A program made the translations under genes and the position numbers. The notes under the pieces were generated by a model, which had not been told where the DNA came from, searched no databases, and worked only from the letters and a program-made list of their open reading frames with translations. Shown here piece after piece: positions 11,550 through 20,326 of a DNA stretch of 64,000 nt. Origin of the DNA: Martensiomyces pterosporus. Taxonomy: Eukaryota > Kickxellomycota > Kickxellomycetes > Kickxellales > Kickxellaceae. Within the stretch, counting starts at the first letter, position 1, and the number at the start of each line of letters is the position of its first letter. The stretch lies in the NCBI GenBank assembly GCA_025201845.1, contig MU603945.1:1-64000 (forward strand). Reading direction: 5' to 3'.

Positions 11550-13417
11550 TTACATCATGCCACCCATGCCGCCCATACCGCCCATGCCGCCAGGCATGCC
11601 ACCGGCAGGGGCAGCCTTCTCAGGGGCATCGACAATCATGCACTCGGAGGTCGTGAGGAGCGACGAGACGCCCGAGGCATCGAGGAGAGCGGTGCGAACG
11701 ACCTTGAGGGGATCAACGATGCCGCTCTTGATCATGTCGGTGTACTCGCCCTTGGCGGCATCAAAGCCGTAGTTGAAGTCGGCGGCTCCCTGCTCGAGGG
11801 TCTTGCCAACAATGACAGCACCCTCAAGACCGGCGTTGTCGGCGATGGTGCGGGCAGGGCGGCGGATGGCCTCCTTGATGATGTTGATGCCCAGGTTCTG
11901 GTCAAAGTTCTCGGCCTTGAGGGAATCGAGCTCGAGCGAAGCCTTGAGCAGGGCAGTTCCACCGCCAGGCAGGATACCCTCCTCGACAGCAGCGCGGGTG
12001 GCGTTGAGGGCATCGACAAAGCGATCCTTCTTCTCGCCGACCTCGACCTCAGAGGCACCACCAACACGGATGACGGCAACACCGCCGGAAAGCTTGGCAA
12101 GGCGCTCCTGGAGCTTCTCCTTCTCGTACTCGGAGACTCCGGCGTCGTTCATGGCAGAGCGGATCTGCTCGCAGCGCTGGTTGATGCGCTCCTTGTCGCC
12201 AGCACCGTTGAGGATGAAGGTGTCCTCCTTGGTGACAGTGACGGCGCCAGTGGCACCGAACATGTCGGGGGTGGCCTTCTCGAGCTTGAGATCAAGCTCC
12301 TCGGAGAAAACAGTGCCGTTGGTGAGGATGGCAAGGTCGCCGAGAATCGACTTGCGGTTGTCGCCGAAGCCAGGGGCCTTGACAGCGCAGACCTGGAGCT
12401 GGCCGCGGAGCTTGTTGAGGATGCACGCAGCAAGAGCCTCGCCATCGACGTCCTCAGCAATGATGAGGAGGGGGCGGCGCTGCTGGGCAGCAGCCTCCAG
12501 GGCAGGGAGGATGTCTTGGACAAGCGAGATCTTCTTCTCCGAGAGGAGGATCAGGGGGTTCTCAAACTCAACCTTCTGGGTCTTTGTGTCGGTGATAAAG
12601 TAGGGCGAGATGTAGCCGCGGTCGAAGCGCATGCCCTCGGTGATCTCGAGCTCGTCAGCGATAGTCTTGCCCTCCTTGACGGTGATGGCTCCCTCCTTCC
12701 CGACCTTCTCCATGGCGCGCGAGATAAGCTCGCCAATGTGGCGGTCGCCGTTGGCAGAGATGGTGGCGACCTGGGCGATCTCGTTGGTGGTGGTGATTGG
12801 CTTGGCCTGGCTCTTCAGGTACTCGACGACCTTCTCAACAGCGAGCTGGACACCGCGGCGCAGATCCTGGGGGTTGCAGCCGGCAGCGACGTTCTTCACG
12901 CCCTCGCTGAAGATGCCGCGGGCAAGGACAGTGGCAGTGGTGGTGCCGTCACCAGCCTCCTCGTTGGCCTTGTTGGCGACGTCCTGGACGAGGCTACCGG
13001 TTCGGAGATAAAGATGAGTCGGGGTTTAGTGATTCAGGGCCTTCACCGGGCAAGCTGGATCGAGCCAGCCTGGATCGGATCCCTCAGCGCCAGCCGCAGA
13101 CAGAAGGCTGCTTTGGGTACTTACCGTGCTCCAAGGTTCTCAAACTTGTCCTCAAGTGTGATGCTCTTGGCAACAGTGACACCGTCCTTGGTGATCTTGG
13201 GCGCGCCAAAGGGCTGCTCGATCAGAACGTTGCGGCCCTTGGGCCCAAGAGTGACGGCAACAGCCTTGGCAAGGGTCTCGACACCAGCGAGGAGCTTGTT
13301 GCGGCCCTCAATGCCGAACAGGAGCTCCTTGTGGGTGGAGTACGAGCGAGCAGCCTTGGTGGCCGAGCGGGCAGCAGACTTGGTGACGCGAGGGGCAATC
13401 TTGGTAATGCTCTCCAT
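11550..13417 (-). CDS. HSP60: Mitochondrial chaperonin Hsp60
   Basis: Exons 13125-13417 and 11550-12993 are separated by a 131-nt intron splitting an Arg codon (...ENLGAR / [19 protein letters not shown]). The product is 578 aa (yeast 572). The first ~25 residues are rich in Arg, Lys, Ser and Ala, ending near ARSYSTHKE, a typical matrix-targeting presequence. GroEL landmarks follow: [10 protein letters not shown], the ATP-binding [12 protein letters not shown], and a Gly-Met-rich C-terminal tail ([13 protein letters not shown]). It folds imported matrix proteins with Hsp10. The gene lies head-to-head with HSP10, 578 bp between start codons, so the two probably share a promoter. Confidence 0.98.
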
Positions 13418-13995
13418 TGCAAAAACAAAAGTGGAAGAAAGGAGTTGGGGGTTTGTTCAAGCTCGTGTTTCTCAGCGGTGCTCTTTCAAAAGAAAAAGAT
13501 AAAGAGAGGAGAGATGGTGTTTGTACAGCGCGAGGGAAACGAAGGCAGTGGAAGCAGAAGAGGGGGCACCGAGGGAGCCATCTATCTCCCGGCCAGCGGC
13601 CTGCCAGCTCATCAGCAGTGCGCTTTCTGTCGTGTTCTCTGCGCCATGCTTATGTCAAGATTCGAAAGGGCTCCATTCTGAACCGTCGAACGCGGCACGG
13701 ACCGACTCGGACTGAGAAAATTACCAGCGCGCGCACAAGCTCCAGCCGATAAGAGATAGCGGCCGCAATTACTGTAAGAGCTAGTGCAGTGTGCCGAGCC
13801 GCCTTGTCTGGCGAGCCGCTGGGTGTCTGCAGCGGACAGCGTGTGGAGGTTGCGCGTGCCTGCTCCGGCTGCTGTGGCAGAGGCGCTGCCCATTTCCTCC
13901 TCCCTCTTCTCCTGATAGAAGCAAAGCGCTATTTTCTCTCTACTCTCTCACCAAGCTTTCTGCACGGCTCCACATCCTCTTTTCTCTGTCACAAA
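13418..13995. promoter_or_regulatory. Shared bidirectional promoter region HSP60 / HSP10
   Basis: 578 bp between two divergent start codons of the chaperonin and its co-chaperonin. I looked for alternating nGAAn/nTTCn heat-shock elements and found only loose runs (around 13548-13562 and 13668-13692) that do not keep the 5-bp inverted spacing, so no site is claimed. Pyrimidine-rich tracts precede the HSP10 start. Confidence 0.6.
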
Positions 13996-14650
13996 ATGGT
14001 AAGTTGCGCACGCTGCCTGCTTGTTCGCTGCCAGCAGCTCAGCGGCACCCCAGGAATTCATACGGAGGCAGCGAAGCGCATGGCTCTTTTGCGTGCCCAC
14101 CGATCCACTGTCTCAGCGCGTTTACTCAGCTCACTTCTGTGCTCTATGTCGCCTTGTCTGTGTTTTGTAGTCTGCTGCCAAGCGTATCATCCCTCTCCTC
14201 GACCGTGTGCCTTGTCTGTGTTTTGTAGTCTGCTGCCAAGCGTATCATCCCTCTCCTCGACCGTGTCCTCGTCGAGCGCGTCAAGGCCGAGACCGTAAGT
14301 AGCAGGGCTAGATTAAAACCGCGACACGGGAGATCAGGGCCAATGCACAGGACGCTGCGCACATGTACTAACCAGAGACATCCCGCACGTGTTGTTGATT
14401 TGCACTGTAGAAGACCGCCACTGGCATTCTCCTCCCCGAGAAGGCTGTCGAGAAGCTCAACGAGGGTGTTGTCGTCGCCGTTGGTCCTGGCAACGTGACT
14501 AGGGAGGGGAAGCACATCCCTGTCGGCGTCGCCGAGGGTGACCGTGTCCTCCTTCCCTCGTATGGTGGCAGCCCCATCAAGCTCGACACCTTCAAGGACA
14601 AGGAGTACCTTCTGTACCGCGCGGAGGAGATCCTTGCAAAGCTCCAGTAA
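13996..14650 (+). CDS. HSP10: Mitochondrial co-chaperonin Hsp10 (three exons; first exon is only the ATG)
   Basis: The ATG at 13996-13998 is followed at once by a GTAAGT donor, so exon 1 codes only for Met. Exon 2 is 14229-14294 and exon 3 is 14411-14650, giving 102 aa (human 102, yeast 106). The protein starts MSAAKRIIPLLDRVLVERV and contains TGILLPEKA, the GroES mobile-loop region around KLNEGVVVAVGPG and a C-terminal KDKEYLLYRAEEILAKL. It caps Hsp60 in the mitochondrial matrix. The end of intron 1 plus the start of exon 2 is duplicated in tandem (14151-14266); only the second acceptor (AG at 14227-14228) keeps the frame. Codons are strongly C/T-ending, as expected of high expression. Confidence 0.95.
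14151..14266 (+). repeat. 58-bp perfect tandem duplication across the HSP10 exon-2 acceptor
   Basis: Bases 14151-14208 and 14209-14266 are identical. Each copy carries the end of intron 1 with its TTTTGTAG acceptor and the first 38 bases of exon 2. As 58 is not a multiple of three, using the first acceptor shifts the frame and meets a stop early in exon 3; the second restores the Hsp10 frame. Confidence 0.95.
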
Positions 14651-14836
14651 ATGCAGGCCCAGTCGCACCCAGAAATAGGCGACTGAAAAAGCTGAGCTGC
14701 GACAGCGGCATACGCACGCTGCCGGTCTGCTCCTTAGCTTTCCCTCTTCAAGCAGACAGCATTGTTAGGTGAAAATATTAGAAAAAAATCTACATCAACC
14801 AAAGCATACAAAGCAAACGAGGGTCCATGGCTGTGT

Positions 14837-15592
14837 CTAGCAGCCACATCCTCCAGAAAGCCCGGAGCTGACGGATTCATTGACGGTAACAGTGCCCCTG
14901 TTGGGCGACGCCTTGCGCCAAAGCGACGGCGTCTCAACGATCTTGCTCACGAGCTCCTCCATCGCCTGCTGCACGCCAATCTTTGTCTTGGCGCTGCATT
15001 CGAGGAACAGCGTCTGGTGCGTGCGTGCGTAGTCAGCTCCCTCGCTCCTGGTCACCTGCCTCTCCGCCTCCTTATCGATCTTGTTACCAATGACCATCTT
15101 CACGATGTCGTCTTTGGAGCAGTAGGTGCTGAGCTCCTCAAACCACTCGTTCAGGTGCTCGAATGACTCGCGACTGCATACGTCATACACCAAAATCACG
15201 CCCTGGGCGCCACGGTAGTAGGAGGAGGTAAGCGTCCTGAATCGCTCCTGCCCGGCAGTATCCCAGATCGTTAGCTTGTAGCGTGCCCCGTCAAGATCGT
15301 ACATTTTGACCTTGAAATCAACTCCTACAAAAAGAGAAATAGGGCACGAGCTGGGCCAAGCGCGGCTTGTCAGCGGAGTGCTATGGAGGGGACGTGTGCA
15401 GGAGAGTACTCTTGCTCATAAAGCTGCTATAAGCGTAGTGCGCATGTGCATACCTATTGTCGCGCTGGCCTCCTCGGGAGGCAGAAAGTGGTCGTCTGTA
15501 AACCGCAGGAGTATAGACGACTTTCCCACATTTGAGTCCCCGATAATGAGAATCTTGAACGTTGAGGCAATTTCCGGAGTGCTGTCATCCAT
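14837..15592 (-). CDS. RAB18: Rab18-family small GTPase
   Basis: Exons 15454-15592 and 14837-15324 with a 129-nt intron; 208 aa. The P-loop is GDSNVGKSS, switch II is WDTAGQERFRTLTSSYYRGAQG, and the guanine motifs are GNKID and SAK. RTLTSSYYRGAQGVILVYDV and EELVSKIVETPSLW track human Rab18 more closely than other Rabs, from memory of that family. The tail ends GGCGC, a CXC motif for double geranylgeranylation, whereas animal Rab18 ends in a single-Cys CAAX-like box. Rab18 works at ER and lipid-droplet membranes. The start at 15592 is chosen because the overlapping ATG at 15588 is in another frame. It converges with HSP10. Confidence 0.85.
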
Positions 15593-15934
15593 AGTGTCGT
15601 TCTCAAAGTGCTGGAATGCGGCTATATGTGGAGGAAAGCGTGTACGGCTAGGACAAGGCGCAGCTTGTAATGGAATTTGTCATAAAGAGGGCATATTAGA
15701 AATGAGAGCTTAAATGCAACTCGTTGGCGAGGAGAAAAGAGAAGCAAACATGGATATGTGTGTGTGAAAACTGGCCAAGCCCTGCGCATTTTGCGCAAAA
15801 ACCGTGACGTAGCCACCTGACCAACAACGCGGATGCGGTGTCTACGTCCAGGCGTGCATATACACAGTTGAGCGTGAAAAGTCCCTGTATTCTCTTCCAA
15901 AAGCAAACAAACCGACAAAGCGAAACAGTCTAGT
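15593..15934. other. Spacer between SCO1 3' end and RAB18 start
   Basis: 342 bp between two minus-strand genes. It should carry the RAB18 promoter and SCO1 3' signals; I see no gene or repeat in it. Confidence 0.5.
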
Positions 15935-16882
15935 TTAGCTGTGCTCGATCTTGCGTCCCGTGGAAACGAACTGTCCGATGCGGCGCTCGATATCGCTGGC
16001 CATGGACAGCGCAGACTTGTCCTTGCCATAGACATCGATGAACTGGCCATCGGGGTCCATGAAATAGGAGAAGATCGAGTGGTCGACCAAGTAGTCCTGA
16101 CCCTCCTCCACCTTCGGCGGCTTGCTAAAGTAGACACGGAATGCCTTGCACGCCTTGCGCACCTGGTCGATCGACCCAGTCAGACCAACGAACTTTGGGT
16201 GGAACTCCTCCAGGTACTTCTTGATGGCCTCAGGCGAGTCGCGCTGGGGGTCGCAAGTGATGAACACCGGCTGAATCACGTCCCTCGTCATTGGGTTGCG
16301 ATCCAAAACCTCGAGTGCCTCTCCGATTTTGTCCAGCTCATCGGGGCAGATATCGGGGCAGTGGCAGAATCCAAAGTAGATCAGCGCAAACTTGCCGTGT
16401 AAAGTGGCGTCGGTGACTGCGTTGCCGTCCTGGTCGATAAGCTCGAACGGTCCACCAACGTTGGGCTTGCCAACGACCTCCTCCTTCGCCTTGTTTTGCA
16501 GACGCTCGTTCTTTATCCTCTCCTTGGTCACGGTGAAGTAGTACGTGATTCCACCCGCAGTCAACAAGAACAAAGCAATGCCAAACGGCGACAGGGGCCC
16601 AGTAGCGGGCAGCAAGCGCTCGCTCTTCTTATGGCCGCTGCTGCTCGGGGAGCCCTCGTTCCTTGTAGTGCTGTCGTTTTTGGCCGAGGACGGCTGTGAG
16701 CTGTATGCTCTGCTGGAGATGGAGCTGTGTGTAGGCTGCGCGAATCTAGGATAAACTGAAGCAGGCTGGGAATTGGAGCGTGCAGCGCCAACAGCTGCCG
16801 CCGGTGGTGCTGCCGATGGCCGTGGAAGCCTGGTGGCGGCCTGTGCCGCCGCACTACGCATAAGCAGACTGAGTGCACGCAT
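15935..16882 (-). CDS. SCO1: Sco1-type mitochondrial copper chaperone for cytochrome c oxidase
   Basis: Single exon, 315 aa from the ATG at 16882; the frame stays open a little further upstream, but only with non-ATG codons. Residues ~1-75 form an Arg/Ala/Ser-rich presequence, and one membrane segment (FGIALFLLTAGGITYYF) follows near residue 105. The thioredoxin-like domain has the copper site CPDIC inside FGFCHCPDICPDE and the distal His in VDHSIFSYF. Sco1 sits in the inner membrane facing the intermembrane space and hands copper to the CuA site of Cox2. All three copper ligands (two Cys, one His) are present, so the protein should be functional. Confidence 0.95.
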   Translation of the reverse strand: MRALSLLMRSAAAQAATRLPRPSAAPPAAAVGAARSNSQPASVYPRFAQPTHSSISSRAYSSQPSSAKNDSTTRNEGSPSSSGHKKSERLLPATGPLSPFGIALFLLTAGGITYYFTVTKERIKNERLQNKAKEEVVGKPNVGGPFELIDQDGNAVTDATLHGKFALIYFGFCHCPDICPDELDKIGEALEVLDRNPMTRDVIQPVFITCDPQRDSPEAIKKYLEEFHPKFVGLTGSIDQVRKACKAFRVYFSKPPKVEEGQDYLVDHSIFSYFMDPDGQFIDVYGKDKSALSMASDIERRIGQFVSTGRKIEHS

Positions 16883-17211
16883 TCTATTACTCCGAATCAG
16901 GGATGTGTTCAACAAGCGGACAACAACTGCAGAAGAAAATAGCACTGAAGAGTGGAAGCACGTAGTGAGGAGGAGGGAAAATGCATAGACAGCCTGGTGA
17001 ACCGGGCAGTGCTCCTTTTGCTTACGAGTGATTCAGCTGAAGGCAGAAAAAAAAAAAAGCAGGCGTCGTTTCACACCATGCGGTCCAGCTCACAGACCAA
17101 TCAAGCGGGCAATGATGGTCAGCAATTTGCATCTTATTTTGAAGCAGACACTCTGCCCCTAAAGAGCCTGATTGCATGAGTGTCAGTAACGACGACTAAA
17201 GAGACAAGCGC
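16883..17211. other. Spacer between GCN20 3' end and SCO1 start
   Basis: 329 bp with an A-rich run at about 17047-17059; presumed SCO1 promoter plus GCN20 3' end. No gene seen. Confidence 0.5.
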
Positions 17212-19449
17212 CTACTCGTCTTCAGGGGGGCAGATCATCTTCTTGTACTCCTTGATACCCTCGCCAGAGAACTTGGTGACCTTTCTGTCCGCACACACCC
17301 ACATCTCCGTGCACACCGAGTCAATAAAGCGCTCGTCATGAGAAACAAGGACGACTCCACCCTTGAATGTCTTCAGGGCATTAGTCAGAGCATCAATCGA
17401 CTCCATGTCCAAGTGGTTAGTAGGCTCATCAAGGACCAAGAAGTGGGGCTGCTGCACGGCGAGGCCAGCAAAGGTAACGCGGCTCTTCTGGCCACCCGAA
17501 AGCGTGCGGATCTCCTGCAGACCAGTCATTCCCGAGATGCCAAAGGCACCCAGATGGCCGCGATACTCCTCATCGGTCTTTCCAGGGTAAGTCTTCTTCA
17601 GGTGTCCGACCGCAGTAAGACTGAGATCGAGCTGGTCGACGTGGTGCTGCGAGAAGTAAGCGATCCTCAGACGGCCATGGCGATGGACCAAGCCCGAAGT
17701 GGGCTCAAGCTTGCCAATGAGAAGCTTCAGCATGGTGGTCTTACCAGCACCGTTGGGCCCAACAATAGCAACACGAGCATCCATCTGCATGTCGATGTTG
17801 ACGTTCTCCAGAATCTTGCGCTCCGAGCTGTAGCCAAAGGTGACCTCGTCCATGTACAGAACGGGCGGCGAGATCGAGTCGGGGTTGGGGAAAGAGAAGG
17901 TGACAACCTTCTCGTCCTCGGGCTTCTCGAGCTCGGGCAGCTTCTCGAGGATCTTGATCTTCATCTGAGCCTGGGGAGCACGCCTGGCGTTGTATCTCCA
18001 GCGGTCAATGAACTCCTGCAAGTGCTGGCGGTACTGCATCTGCGACTCGTACTCGCGCAGCTGGTTCTTGCGCCGCTCCTCGCGAGTCGACCAGAACGTC
18101 TTAAAGTTGCCGCGGTACTGGTCGAGCTGCTCCGAGTGCTGGTGGATGATATCAGTGGCCACCTCGTCAAGGAACTCACGGTCGTGGGAGACAACAAGCA
18201 GGGTGCTTGACCAAGTACGGAGGTACCTCTCGAGCCAGACGACAGCCGGGATATCCAGCATGTTTGTGGGCTCGTCGAGGAGCAGGAGGTCGGGCTTGCA
18301 GAACAGCGCACGGGCAAGCGAGAGACGCATACGCCAGCCACCAGAGAAGCTCCTTGTGGGCCTTTCAAAGTCAGCAGAGCTGAACCCAAGACCGTTGAGG
18401 ATCTCGCCGGCCTTGGACTCGGCCTTGTCGGACTCGATGTCCTGGAGCTTGGTCATGATGCTGTTCAAGCGATCACCCATCTCGTTCTTCTTTGCCTCAA
18501 TCTCCAGCTTTGTCATCTCCTCGCCATTGTCATCCAAAGGAGAGGGCCCATCGAGCCGCTGCAGCTCGGCGTTGAGCGATGCCTCGTCGCGCAGAAGCTG
18601 CTCACGGAAAATGTCGGCCTTGAGGACCGAGCGGATGGCTGGAGTGTCGTCGCCAGCCATTTCTTGCTCAACAAATAGAATGCTGATGTAAGTGGGCACA
18701 GCAAGGTCACGGTGGGCGATGTGCCGCAGCAGCGTCGACTTTCCAATTCCGTTTCTGCCAATAAGGCCGTAGCGACGGCCGTAGACCAGGTGGATGTTGG
18801 AATTCGTAAGAATCCGCTTCCCAGCATAGGAGATGTCGAAGTTGTCGACCTTGACGTCCTTGATCTTGTCGCGTGTGGATGTGTAGTCGAGAATCGGGTT
18901 GACCTTCATCAGCAGATCGTCGTCGTCCAGCGGGTTCTCATCAATGAGCTTGGATGCCTCATAGAGCGACCTGTTGTCGCGCTTCTGCAGCTTGGCAGCA
19001 ATGCGAGCCTCGGCCTTGCGCAGCTTCTTTGTGTCGACCTGACTGGCCACGCTGCGGCCCTTTACGTGAGACAAGTCGGTGGATCTGGACTGAGCAGCCC
19101 TTGCCGCCTTGTCAATTTGGGCCAGCTGAGCGGCCATATTCACAGGCGCCGCGAGCTTTGCAATGCCCGAGCGCTTGCTTGGGTGCGCCTTTTGCTCGAT
19201 ATCGGCGAGCATCTCTGCGAATTTAGCACACAGCTCGTCAACTCTGCTGTCAGCGCTGCCTGCATCCTCGAGCATGGGCTTGATGAGGTCCTCAACGGGG
19301 TTCTCGCTCTCGTCCTTGTCGCCAGAGGTTGCCGCAACCGCAGCATCGTTCAAATAGCCCTGGACGTATTCGACGATGATTTCATCGACACCAGGGACAT
19401 GTGAGTGAAGGAGCTGTCTAATCTGCTCTTGGTCCAGAAGCTCTGCCAT
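17212..19449 (-). CDS. GCN20: Gcn20/ABCF3-type ABC-F ATPase
   Basis: Single exon, 745 aa from the ATG at 19449 (MAELLDQEQ); yeast Gcn20 is 752. A helical N-terminal region of about 200 residues (the Gcn1-binding part in the family) precedes two ABC cassettes. Cassette 1: Walker A GRNGIGKST, signature FSGGWRMRLSLA, Walker B LLLDEPTNMLD. Cassette 2: GPNGAGKTT, LSGGQKSRV, LVLDEPTNHLD. There are no membrane segments, as expected for ABC-F. With Gcn1 it helps uncharged tRNA activate the kinase Gcn2 on ribosomes. The inter-cassette sequence (TREERRKNQLREYESQMQYRQHL) follows Gcn20 rather than Arb1 or EF3. Confidence 0.93.
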   Translation of the reverse strand: MAELLDQEQIRQLLHSHVPGVDEIIVEYVQGYLNDAAVAATSGDKDESENPVEDLIKPMLEDAGSADSRVDELCAKFAEMLADIEQKAHPSKRSGIAKLAAPVNMAAQLAQIDKAARAAQSRSTDLSHVKGRSVASQVDTKKLRKAEARIAAKLQKRDNRSLYEASKLIDENPLDDDDLLMKVNPILDYTSTRDKIKDVKVDNFDISYAGKRILTNSNIHLVYGRRYGLIGRNGIGKSTLLRHIAHRDLAVPTYISILFVEQEMAGDDTPAIRSVLKADIFREQLLRDEASLNAELQRLDGPSPLDDNGEEMTKLEIEAKKNEMGDRLNSIMTKLQDIESDKAESKAGEILNGLGFSSADFERPTRSFSGGWRMRLSLARALFCKPDLLLLDEPTNMLDIPAVVWLERYLRTWSSTLLVVSHDREFLDEVATDIIHQHSEQLDQYRGNFKTFWSTREERRKNQLREYESQMQYRQHLQEFIDRWRYNARRAPQAQMKIKILEKLPELEKPEDEKVVTFSFPNPDSISPPVLYMDEVTFGYSSERKILENVNIDMQMDARVAIVGPNGAGKTTMLKLLIGKLEPTSGLVHRHGRLRIAYFSQHHVDQLDLSLTAVGHLKKTYPGKTDEEYRGHLGAFGISGMTGLQEIRTLSGGQKSRVTFAGLAVQQPHFLVLDEPTNHLDMESIDALTNALKTFKGGVVLVSHDERFIDSVCTEMWVCADRKVTKFSGEGIKEYKKMICPPEDE

Positions 19450-20004
19450 CCTTGTTTTGTTCTGCCTTCTAAGCCAGCGAAAGGGCACCGAAATTTGGGT
19501 TCGCTATAAACGAGTGGAGAGTGCGAAATAAAAAGCAGGAATGCGCGCATTCAGAAACAGCAGCAGCCAAAAGTATTAATTTTCGCTGTATGCATCCGGC
19601 TCGTTCCCAGCCGGCTCACGCCTGTCGAGCCATGCGAGCTGCGGCAGCCAGACCACGCGCATCCTCTTTGCAGACCTACATCAGCGGCGCAGAAGAGCGG
19701 CAGCGTTTACTCAGTGCCCCTTAGTGTAATAATAATGTATTTTGGCTGTCAAGGTGCTGCGATATTGTAATATAAAGAAAGGGATTCAGTGGGAAAAGTA
19801 GTTTTGTACAACTTGCGGTAGGAGGTAGCTGATACTGCGGCTGTTGCCCGAAATGGATTCCATCGATATCGGCTGCAAGCTCCAAAGCGGATCCTGGCAT
19901 TTTGACAACCTCTCATCGATAATGAAATCCATTTCTGAGAGATGTTTGATACGAGCAGCCCGCATATGCTCGTAGCAGGCCAAATGCGCGCCGGCCCTTT
20001 TGTT
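19450..20004. other. Intergenic region: GCN20 promoter and 3' side of the 33-codon ORF
   Basis: The left part should hold the GCN20 promoter. From 20004 down to about 19786 the minus-strand frame of the 33-codon ORF stays open for a further 72 codons after its TAG, without an obvious match. Short AT-rich tracts (TAATAATAATG at about 19725-19735) may be 3' processing signals. Confidence 0.45.
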
Positions 20005-20106
20005 CTAGTCGCAGGGCGAGTAGATGTCACCCTTGGTGAGGGAGCCGTCGTCCTCAACGATGAAGACATCGAACCTGGTAACGAAAGAGGTGGCAGGGGC
20101 GTACAT
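20005..20106 (-). CDS. Candidate 33-residue microprotein with highly optimised codons
   Basis: The minus-strand ATG at 20106 opens 33 codons ending in TAG. The product begins MYAPATSFVTRFDVFIVEDD, is acidic and aromatic, and has one Cys near the end; I recognise no family. None of the 33 codons ends in A (22 end in C, 6 in T, 5 in G). Of the ten same-frame codons just upstream, five end in A, so codon quality switches exactly at the ATG. A TATA box lies about 210 bp upstream. After the TAG the same frame runs on for 72 codons with ordinary codon use, so readthrough or a longer annotated product cannot be excluded. The alternative is the last exon of an unseen spliced gene. Confidence 0.45.
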   Translation of the reverse strand: MYAPATSFVTRFDVFIVEDDGSLTKGDIYSPCD

Positions 20107-20318
20107 TGCTGTTTTTGCAGGTGTCTTGCGGATGTGTGCTGAGTGGGGTTTGGCTGCGCGTTGGAGGCGGATTTACCAGAGGCTAATGCTTGTCACGTCG
20201 AAAGAACAATGACTTTTGTAGGGCTTTCAAGTTGGGGCGACTGGAAAGAAAGGGGTGTGTGGGTATTGTGTTTTGGTTGCTTGCTGGTAAAAGTCGAGGA
20301 ATTGCGTCCAGTCTCAGC

Positions 20319-20326
20319 CTTTTATA
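20319..20326 (-). promoter_or_regulatory. TATA box ahead of the 33-codon ORF
   Basis: The minus strand reads TATAAAAG within AATATAAAAGG. A leader of about 180 nt, with pyrimidine-rich and CA-rich stretches, would lie between the inferred start site and the ATG at 20106. Confidence 0.45.

Noticed and set aside
13418..13995. Heat-shock elements in the HSP60/HSP10 promoter
   Set aside because: GAA and TTC triplets occur, but not in the alternating 5-bp spacing needed for an nGAAnnTTCnnGAAn element.
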